A stretch of DNA of 8,042 nt from Actinomycetes bacterium. GTDB lineage: Bacteria > Actinomycetota > Humimicrobiia > Humimicrobiales > Humimicrobiaceae. The DNA lies in the NCBI GenBank assembly GCA_030609215.1, contig JAUWCR010000054.1:1-8042 (forward strand), in the 5' to 3' direction. Below the pieces are notes generated by a model that was not told the DNA's origin, did not search any database, and saw only the letters and a program-made list of their open reading frames with translations. Both the position numbers and the translations under genes were made by a program. Positions 1 through 5,185 of this stretch are shown in pieces (positions within the stretch are counted from its first letter, which is position 1; every line of letters begins with the position of its first letter).

Positions 1-36
1 TTTTCTTTTAAACAAAAAAATTTAGGTAAGGCATAA
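1..36 (+). CDS. 3' end of an upstream gene (partial), possibly the ABC ATPase
   Basis: Frame 1 is open from the window edge to a TAA at 34-36 and would encode the last 11 residues FSFKQKNLGKA. The other two forward frames close within the first 25 bases. The stop lies 2 nt before the permease ATG, the tight spacing usual in sugar ABC operons, where the RbsA-type ATPase gene normally precedes the permease. Identity as the ATPase is inferred from position only; the residues are too few to recognise a family. Confidence 0.4.
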   Translation, partial: FSFKQKNLGKA

Positions 37-38
37 AG

Positions 39-1040
39 ATGAAAATAAACAATAAAAAAGAATCCAATAGAAATTTATTAAAAAATATTTTTTTAATACC
101 CTTTAGAAGGCAATACATATTTATTTGGCTTTTTGTAATAATATATATTGCATTTGCTATAAGTTCCCCTGCATACAGAACACTTGCTAATTTGTTGGAT
201 ATTTTGCGTATATCTGCTATTGGCTCACTTTTGTTTATGGGACTGACCTGGGTGATTGCTGCTGGTGAGATCGATTTAAGTTTTCCAGAAGTTGCTGCTT
301 TTACATGTGTAGTAATTGCTTATTTGTTTCAAAAAGGCATTAACATTGGACTTGCAGTTTTAATATCATTTTTATTGGGTATATTATTTGGATTTTTAAA
401 TGGTATTTTAGTAGGTTATGTAAAAATACCTTCCTTGATTACAACTATTGCTAGTGGTGCAGCAGCAAAAGCTCTGGCAAATATACTTGCGAAAGGGCAA
501 CCTATTTATGTTGATAGTGGAAGCATAATAAATAAATTAGTTTTTGGATATATTTTTAAATTACCAATACTATTTTTAATTGTTTTAGCTATTTATATTT
601 TTATGAAATATATTCAGGATTCTACTACAATAGGTCAATATATTTATGCAATTGGAGAGAATAGGAAGGCTTCTAAGGCTGCAGGTATTAACGAAAAAAA
701 GATAATCCTCGGGGTTTATGTATTAGCTGCTTTTATGGCTTCATTAGCAGGAATATTTTTAACAGGATTATTAAGTTCTGGTCAGCCTGAAATAGGATAC
801 TCATACCTTCTAGATGGATTGTTGGCAGTTTTTTTGGGTGCTTTAGTAATAAAAGAAGGTAAACCAAATGTTATTGGTACAATAATTGCAGTGATAATTC
901 TAGGAATTCTTGTTAATGGATTTACATTATTGGGTATTCCATATTATATGGCAGAAATTGTTAAAGGTTCTTTGTTGATTAGTGGTGTTTCAATTATGTT
1001 TATTATAAAAAATAGTCAAAGAGTATTAGTTAAAAAATAA
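39..1040 (+). CDS. ABC sugar transporter permease, RbsC/BPD_transp_2 family
   Basis: Inner-membrane permease of a carbohydrate-uptake ABC transporter of the ribose/xylose/AI-2 class. The 333-residue protein has a short basic N-terminus and about ten hydrophobic segments (roughly 25-43, 58-76, 84-99, 103-125, 132-150, 168-190, 223-246, 256-275, 279-299, 305-323). Family landmarks are GEIDLSFP at 76-83 (usually GGIDLSVG), LNGILVGYVKIPSLITT at about 120-136, and the cytoplasmic ATPase-docking loop AIGENRKASKAAGI at 204-217. Length is normal for RbsC. The ATG follows an AGGTAAGG-like ribosome site and sits 2 nt after an upstream stop. No periplasmic binding protein is in the window, so the cargo is unknown; the downstream genes suggest a small polyol or ketose. 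Family assignment is firm, substrate is not. Confidence 0.9.
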   Translation: MKINNKKESNRNLLKNIFLIPFRRQYIFIWLFVIIYIAFAISSPAYRTLANLLDILRISAIGSLLFMGLTWVIAAGEIDLSFPEVAAFTCVVIAYLFQKGINIGLAVLISFLLGILFGFLNGILVGYVKIPSLITTIASGAAAKALANILAKGQPIYVDSGSIINKLVFGYIFKLPILFLIVLAIYIFMKYIQDSTTIGQYIYAIGENRKASKAAGINEKKIILGVYVLAAFMASLAGIFLTGLLSSGQPEIGYSYLLDGLLAVFLGALVIKEGKPNVIGTIIAVIILGILVNGFTLLGIPYYMAEIVKGSLLISGVSIMFIIKNSQRVLVKK

Positions 1041-1072
1041 TAATTAAATAAATTTGTTTAGGAAGGAAAATC

Positions 1073-1834
1073 ATGGGTAGTGATTATGGAAAAGAGAATT
1101 CTGGTAAAGTTGCAATTATTACCGGTGCGGCGCAAGGAATTGGAAAAGCAATTTCAGAAAAATTTGTAAAAGAAAAAATAAACGTATTTTTATTTGATTT
1201 GAAGGAAGATGTATTTAAAATTGCTAAAAAATTAAATAATATAGATGTATTTGCCAAAGCAATAAAAACCGATTTAACTGACAAACAAAACATAAAGGAA
1301 GCAGTTTTATCGGTTTTAAATACTACTGGAAAAATTGATATTCTTGTCAACTGTGCAGGCGTAGTTTTTCTAGACAATGTAGAAGATTTAAAAGAAGAAG
1401 AGTGGGATATTACTATAGCTGTTAATCTGAAAGCACCTTTTATTTTATCTCAAGAGGTATCAAAATCAATGATTGCTAATAAAGGAGGCAAAATAATAAA
1501 TATAGCCTCACAGGCAGGTGTCATAGCTCTTGAGAAACACGCAGCTTATTGTGCCAGTAAAGCTGGACTAATTGGTTTAACTAAAGTATTTGCAATTGAA
1601 TTAGCTAAATTTAATATACAAGTTAATGCAATCTCTCCAACAGTAATTCTTACTGAACTTGGGAAAAAAGCGTGGGCAGGTAAAAGAGGTGAAGAAATGA
1701 TAAAAAAAATCCCTGCAGGTAGATTTGGATATCCCGAAGAAATTGCATCTGCTGTTTACTATCTTATAAGCAAAGATGCAGATTTAATAACTGGAGAAAA
1801 TTTGATAATAGATGGTGGATATACCATACAATAA
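1073..1834 (+). CDS. NAD(H)-dependent short-chain polyol dehydrogenase (GolD/threitol dehydrogenase-like SDR)
   Basis: Cytosolic classical SDR, 253 residues, probably interconverting a sugar alcohol and a ketose. Visible motifs: cofactor loop TGAAQGIG at 17-24; Asp42 at the end of beta-2, which usually selects NAD over NADP; NCAG at 93-96; and the catalytic tetrad Asn118, Ser146, Tyr159, Lys163 (YCASK). The C-terminal half has ISPTVILTELGKKAW in place of the common PG motif, then AGRFGYPEEIA and a final IDGGYTIQ. From memory this combination is typical of the GolD-like polyol dehydrogenases found beside dihydroxyacetone-kinase genes in Listeria and other bacteria. The ATG is 6 nt after a strong AGGAAGG site (1060-1066) and 32 nt after the permease stop, so the two genes are probably co-transcribed. 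Exact substrate (threitol, erythritol, xylitol, galactitol or other) is not resolvable. Confidence 0.88.
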   Translation: MGSDYGKENSGKVAIITGAAQGIGKAISEKFVKEKINVFLFDLKEDVFKIAKKLNNIDVFAKAIKTDLTDKQNIKEAVLSVLNTTGKIDILVNCAGVVFLDNVEDLKEEEWDITIAVNLKAPFILSQEVSKSMIANKGGKIINIASQAGVIALEKHAAYCASKAGLIGLTKVFAIELAKFNIQVNAISPTVILTELGKKAWAGKRGEEMIKKIPAGRFGYPEEIASAVYYLISKDADLITGENLIIDGGYTIQ

Positions 1835-1953
1835 TTAAATGTAGATTCTTAATAAATAATGAGAACGTAAAAAACCAGTAAATTTTACAAAATATTTTAG
1901 GTTAGACTGAAAACTATTAATTATAATTTTTTTTGAATCATAAGGAGAAATAA

Positions 1954-2952
1954 ATGCAAAGGATTATAAATAACCCTGATTTAGTTGTAGAGGATATGCT
2001 GGAAGGATTTTTAAAGGCTAATCCTCATATAATAGAAAAAGCTGGTCATAGTAGAGTTCTTAAATATAAAAATGCTCCTATCAAAGGTAAAGTAGGTATA
2101 GTTACTGGAGGGGGCTCTGGCCACAAACCTGCTTTTATTGGTTATATTGGTAAAAATATGGTAGATTCAGTTGCTGTTGGAGAAATTTTTTCCTCACCGA
2201 CCGCAAAAGCTTTTTTTGAAGCTTTTAAAGTAGCAGATGGAGGAATGGGAGTTGCTTGCTTATATGGAAACTATGCAGGGGATAATTTGAATGTTAAGAT
2301 GGCAATCGAAGAAGTAAAAAATAGTGGTATAGAAGTAAGAACTGTAGTTGCAAACGATGATGTCCCGTCTGCTCCAAAAGAAAATAAAGCTAAAAGACGC
2401 GGAGTAGCCGGAGAAGTATTGATGTGGAAAGTAGGTGGTGCTAAAGCAGCTTTAGGTGGAAACTTGGATGAGGTAATAAATATTTCTCAGAAAGCAATTG
2501 ATAATACAAGAAGCATAGGGATAGGAGTAAGTCCATGCACAATTCCTTCTGTGGGAAAACCTAATTTTAAGATAGAGCCAGGAAAAATGGAAATAGGTAT
2601 CGGTCATCATGGTGAGCCAGGAATAAAGATAGATAATCTACGAACAGCAGATAAAATGGCTGAAATTAGCGTAAATACCTTACTTCCTGATTTACCATTT
2701 AACTCTGGAGACGAAGTAGTTGTTTTGGTGTCTGGATTAGGCGCTACCCCAGTTATGGAGCTGTATATTTATTTTAATGAAGTTGCAAAGCTTCTGTTTA
2801 ATAAAAACTTAAAAATTTATAAATCTCATGTTGGGAATTATTTTACTTCTTTAGAGATGATGGGGGTAACTCTTTCTATAATGAAACTTGATGATGAGTT
2901 AAAACAACTTATAGATTTAGAGTGCAAAACAGTCGGTCTAACACAGTTTTAG
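1954..2952 (+). CDS. dhaK: Dihydroxyacetone kinase family, DhaK subunit (likely ketose/erythrulose-type)
   Basis: Substrate-binding subunit of a two-component DAK-family kinase, 332 residues and full length. Known DhaK binds its ketone covalently as a hemiaminal on a histidine (His218 in E. coli). Here GGGSGHKPA at 52-60 gives His57, GDN at 109-111 gives Asp110 and GIGHHGEPG at 215-223 gives His219. These match the E. coli triad with a uniform offset of one, so the active site is intact. Departures from classical DhaK are Lys58 where Glu is usual, the double His218-His219, and the block DDVPSAPKE..KRRGVAGE around 135-154, which I associate with polyol-operon paralogues. The ATG lies 6 nt after TAAGGAG (1941-1947). 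A 119-bp AT-rich gap precedes it and holds a TATAAT (1922-1927) but no convincing -35, so an internal promoter is possible but unproven. Confidence 0.92.
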   Translation: MQRIINNPDLVVEDMLEGFLKANPHIIEKAGHSRVLKYKNAPIKGKVGIVTGGGSGHKPAFIGYIGKNMVDSVAVGEIFSSPTAKAFFEAFKVADGGMGVACLYGNYAGDNLNVKMAIEEVKNSGIEVRTVVANDDVPSAPKENKAKRRGVAGEVLMWKVGGAKAALGGNLDEVINISQKAIDNTRSIGIGVSPCTIPSVGKPNFKIEPGKMEIGIGHHGEPGIKIDNLRTADKMAEISVNTLLPDLPFNSGDEVVVLVSGLGATPVMELYIYFNEVAKLLFNKNLKIYKSHVGNYFTSLEMMGVTLSIMKLDDELKQLIDLECKTVGLTQF

Positions 2953-2963
2953 GAGGGGTATAA

Positions 2964-3602
2964 TTGGAAAAATTTTTAAATTCTGAAGGCTCTCAAATTG
3001 TTTTTAATTTAATTAATGAAATAAATTTAAACAGAGGTTTCTTAAGTGAGATTGATGGAGCAATTGGAGATGGAGATCATGGGATAAATATGGATAAAGG
3101 TTTCTCAATAGCTAAAAATAAGATTACTAAAGAGATGAGCTTATCAGATTCACTTGATACTTTAGGAAATGTTTTACTTTTTGAAATTGGTGGTTCCATT
3201 GGTCCGCTATATGGAACATTTTTTAAATCTCTATCATTAGCCAGTAAAAATAAATATGAAATAGATAAATTTGTTTTTTTAGACATGATAAAGAATGCAT
3301 ATGAAAAGGTAGTGGAAATAGGAAATGCAAAAGTTGGAGATAAAACAATTATTGACACACTTGAACCTGCATATTATATCTTTAAAAAATCTGTAAATAA
3401 TAAAAATTTTAAAAAATCATTAGAGCTTATGATAGAAACAGCCAAAAAAGGTATGGATTCTACCCGGGATTTAGTGGCTAAAGTGGGTCGTTCTGCCAGA
3501 CTTGGAGAAAGGTCAAGGGGTGTTCTAGATGCTGGAGCTGTATCTTGCTATATAATACTTAAAAGTTTAGGTGAGTCAATTATCAATAGCATTGATAATT
3601 GA
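2964..3602 (+). CDS. dhaL: Dihydroxyacetone kinase family, DhaL (nucleotide-binding) subunit
   Basis: Nucleotide-binding subunit that phosphorylates the ketose held by DhaK; 212 residues, normal for DhaL. The Mg-nucleotide site is clear: DGAIGDGDHG at 31-40 provides Asp31, Asp36 and Asp38, equivalent to E. coli Asp30/35/37. Also seen are GGSIGPLYG at 76-84, GDKTIIDTLEPA at 125-136 and GRSARLGERSRG at 175-186 followed by VLDAGA, where classical DhaL has a HQDPGA-like end. The start is TTG: AGGAGGGG (2951-2958) lies 5 nt upstream, and its first two bases are the last two of the dhaK stop codon, implying translational coupling and equal subunit output. No dhaM (PTS donor) is present, so either ATP is used directly or DhaM is elsewhere. 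The last codons form a perfect hairpin described separately. Confidence 0.92.
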   Translation: MEKFLNSEGSQIVFNLINEINLNRGFLSEIDGAIGDGDHGINMDKGFSIAKNKITKEMSLSDSLDTLGNVLLFEIGGSIGPLYGTFFKSLSLASKNKYEIDKFVFLDMIKNAYEKVVEIGNAKVGDKTIIDTLEPAYYIFKKSVNNKNFKKSLELMIETAKKGMDSTRDLVAKVGRSARLGERSRGVLDAGAVSCYIILKSLGESIINSIDN

Positions 3603-3604
3603 CT
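3574..3604 (+). promoter_or_regulatory. Perfect 14-bp inverted repeat (hairpin) spanning the dhaL stop codon
   Basis: AGTCAATTATCAAT (3574-3587) and its exact reverse complement (3591-3604) are separated by the 3-nt loop AGC. The structure encodes the last residues of DhaL and contains its TGA stop. It is not followed by a T-run (TAAAAC follows), so it is not a standard intrinsic terminator. It could stabilise the upstream mRNA, attenuate read-through into the aldolase gene, or be a palindromic operator. The role is inference; the symmetry is directly visible. Confidence 0.6.
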
Positions 3605-3669
3605 TAAAACGTGAATTTAAAGTACTTTTAAAATCTAAAATTTTTTTCATTGAATAAAAAATAAAAACG

Positions 3670-4362
3670 ATGCTTCAAATTGATGATATAGTAAAAATAA
3701 TTGATGTAAGTGTCTTAAGACCAGATATTACATTAGACGAAGTTAAATATTTTATTAAAGAAATTAAGAAATATAGGTTTATCTGTTGTTTTACAATGCC
3801 CTGTTACACAAAAATATTAGTAGATTCTTTAAATGAGGAGCAAGATATTTTAGTTGGAGGAGTGGTGGGTTATCCCACAGGAGCTGATACTACAGAATCT
3901 AAGATTGCGCAGGCGAAGGAATTAAAAGCAATTGGCTGCAATGAATTAGATATGGTAATAAATGTTGGTTTTCTTAAATCGGGAATGTATAAAGAAGTAG
4001 AGAAAGACATAGAATCTGTATTTAATGCTAGCAGGGGTCTTTCTTTAAAGGTTATTTTAGAGGTTACGTTATTAACTGATGACGAAATTAAAAAAGCTTG
4101 TGACATAATATTGAACTCAGGGGCAGAATTTGCGAAAACAGCTACAGGATGGATTAAGAATCCAACATCTTTGCATCATATTAAAGTTATTAAAAAAAGC
4201 ATCGGAGATAAAATTAAAATAAAAGCAGCAGGAGGAATTAATTCTTTCGAGACATTATTGGAAATGTATAAATTGGGTGTGTCTAGGTTTGGAATTGGAT
4301 TAGAATCAGCAATAAAAATAATGAATGAAGCTGAAAAATATATCTTCTTTAATAAAAAATAG
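3670..4362 (+). CDS. deoC: DeoC-family class I aldolase (deoxyribose-phosphate aldolase-like) with atypical phosphate loop
   Basis: TIM-barrel Schiff-base aldolase of the DERA family, 230 residues, the size of the short bacterial/archaeal type. Catalytic residues are present: ELDMVIN gives Asp94, FAKTATG gives the Schiff-base Lys156 and IKAAGG gives Lys185 (E. coli Asp102, Lys167, Lys201). VILEVTLLTDDEIKKAC at 128-144 is also typical. Unusual points: the N-terminal DHTLLKP signature reads DVSVLRP (12-18), and the C-terminal phosphate-binding RIGTSSG reads RFGIGLE (206-212), replacing both serines and adding an acidic residue. The real substrate may therefore differ from deoxyribose 5-phosphate. 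ATG 3670 is the first start after an in-frame TAA (3655-3657) and has no Shine-Dalgarno sequence, so expression may be weak or coupled. It follows dhaL by 67 nt. An IS200-type remnant begins 4 bp after its TAG. Confidence 0.85.
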   Translation: MLQIDDIVKIIDVSVLRPDITLDEVKYFIKEIKKYRFICCFTMPCYTKILVDSLNEEQDILVGGVVGYPTGADTTESKIAQAKELKAIGCNELDMVINVGFLKSGMYKEVEKDIESVFNASRGLSLKVILEVTLLTDDEIKKACDIILNSGAEFAKTATGWIKNPTSLHHIKVIKKSIGDKIKIKAAGGINSFETLLEMYKLGVSRFGIGLESAIKIMNEAEKYIFFNKK

Positions 4363-4365
4363 ATA

Positions 4366-4386
4366 CCCACGCACTAAAGTGCATGG
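4366..4386. repeat. IS subterminal hairpin repeat, copy 1 (tnpA 3' side)
   Basis: First copy of the 21-bp direct repeat, containing GCACTAAAGTGC, 3 nt after the aldolase stop codon. It lies downstream of tnpA and so corresponds to the right end of the element. It is identical to the copy at 4858-4878. Confidence 0.8.
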
Positions 4387-4389
4387 CAC

Positions 4390-4822
4390 TTACTTAAATT
4401 CAAGCTTCGCTTGACCTAAATCCTGGCTTTGCTGCCATTTTACATACTTGATTATTTCTTTTTCGTCTATTCCTACCGTTGAAACAAAGTATCCGGGAGA
4501 CCATACAACTCCTTCTTTCCAGTAAACTTTCTTTAACCAATCAAACTTTTTTACAAAGATTTATTGATGTTACTCCCTTTATTTTTTTTATCACATCACT
4601 AACTGCATATTTTGGTGGAATTATCATTATCATGCGTATATGATCTTTTATAATATTATATTCTGTTATATAGCATCCCGGCATACCTTTTATTATCTTC
4701 AGAAAAAGTTTTATCAGGTATCCTTTTATACCAGGATTTAGGATACGGCTCCGATATTTCGGTATCCATACTATATGATACTCTGTTCTGTATGCTCCAT
4801 GACCACTTAAGTATGTTTCCAT
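4390..4822 (-). pseudogene. tnpA: IS200-type Y1 transposase TnpA, frameshifted and catalytically damaged
   Basis: HUH/Y1 single-strand transposase remnant. From ATG at 4822 the protein runs METYLSGHGAYRTEYHIVWIP, the typical YHIVW.PKYR start, to a stop at 4541-4543. One extra base in the six-T run at 4547-4552 (A-run on the coding strand) breaks the frame. Shifting there restores the family C-terminus KKFDWLKKVYWKEGVVWSPG, then YFVSTVG with the nucleophilic Tyr codon at 4489-4491, and ends at TAA 4390-4392. The repaired product would be about 143 residues, normal for TnpA. A second lesion is in the HUH motif: DHVHM-type is DHIRM here (CGC at 4634-4636), a single-base change from His. Two independent inactivating changes make it a pseudogene rather than a programmed frameshift. 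Family assignment is firm. Confidence 0.85.
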
Positions 4823-4857
4823 TTTTATATTTTATCATATCGTCGCCTATCCATTCA

Positions 4858-4878
4858 CCCACGCACTAAAGTGCATGG
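4858..4878. repeat. IS subterminal hairpin repeat, copy 2 (tnpA 5' side)
   Basis: Second, identical and same-orientation copy of the 21-bp sequence, 35 bp upstream of the tnpA start on the minus strand, corresponding to the left end of the element. Retention of two identical ends argues that the insertion is not ancient, or that the ends can still be used in trans. Confidence 0.8.
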
Positions 4879-5075
4879 AACTCTGTCCTGGCGGGTTATT
4901 AGATATACTGACAAATTCAGAGGCATAAGCAACAGGTCCTATTATATTTATCATATTAACTAATAATATAAGTCAATAGATTAGTAAAGGAAAAAATTAA
5001 AGATTTTATAGAAAAAAATTTTATCCAGATTAATCTTTTGAAGGCCTTAATATAAAAAAAATGTAAGTGAAAAAT

Positions 5076-5104
5076 TTAAGATATATTAATTATAGTGATA
5101 TAAT
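5076..5104 (+). promoter_or_regulatory. Candidate sigma-70-type promoter for the FGGY kinase
   Basis: A perfect extended -10, TGATATAAT (TATAAT at 5099-5104), has TTAAGA (5076-5081, four of six to TTGACA) 17 bp upstream. Transcription would begin near 5111, giving a leader of about 75 nt before the kinase ATG. The rest of the 307-bp gap (4879-5185) is AT-rich with no gene or clear hairpin. AT-rich DNA yields chance -10 matches, so this is only a good candidate. Confidence 0.5.
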
Positions 5105-5185
5105 TTTCAATAAATATTTTTAATTTAAAAAATGTGCACCATTAAAAATAAAATAAAATAAAAAAGATTTCGTATTGGAGTTACA

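Larger units (their letters stand above)
4366..4878 (-). mobile_element. Degenerate IS200/IS605-family insertion sequence
   Basis: A 21-bp sequence beginning CCCACGCACTAAAGTGC occurs at 4366-4386 and again, identically and in the same orientation, at 4858-4878, enclosing a broken IS200-type tnpA on the minus strand. Each copy contains the small palindrome GCAC-TAAA-GTGC. Subterminal hairpins instead of terminal inverted repeats, no obvious target duplication and a single Y1 transposase are the hallmarks of IS200/IS605 elements. Exact outer ends cannot be fixed; the true boundaries may lie several bases outside. There is no tnpB. The copy is probably immobile because its transposase is damaged. 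Confidence 0.8.

Noticed and set aside
1084..1377. Open minus-strand frame of 97 codons inside the SDR gene
   Set aside because: It lies wholly antisense to a gene with complete SDR motifs and has no family resemblance or credible ribosome site.
1897..1927. Promoter before dhaK (TATAAT at 1922-1927)
   Set aside because: No acceptable -35 at 16-18 bp and no extended -10, so it is mentioned only in the dhaK entry.
3077..3358. Open minus-strand frame of 93 codons inside dhaL
   Set aside because: Antisense shadow of a well-conserved gene; its composition follows from the sense codons.
3574..3604. Intrinsic terminator after dhaL
   Set aside because: The stem is AT-rich and followed by TAAAAC rather than a T-run; the next T-run is about 35 nt further on.
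3870..4370. Two open minus-strand frames opposite the aldolase gene
   Set aside because: Both are antisense to catalytic blocks of the aldolase and show no recognisable motif.
4541..4560. Programmed frameshifting in tnpA at the A-run
   Set aside because: The required shift skips one base at a six-A run, which could in principle occur by slippage, but the separate HUH His-to-Arg change points to a dead gene.
4656..4862. Alternative minus-strand frame of 68 codons across the tnpA start
   Set aside because: The overlapping frame from 4822 carries the YHIVW transposase signature; this one does not.
4366..4878. CRISPR repeats, from the repeated 21-bp palindromic sequence
   Set aside because: Only two copies about 490 bp apart enclosing a transposase; they are IS ends.
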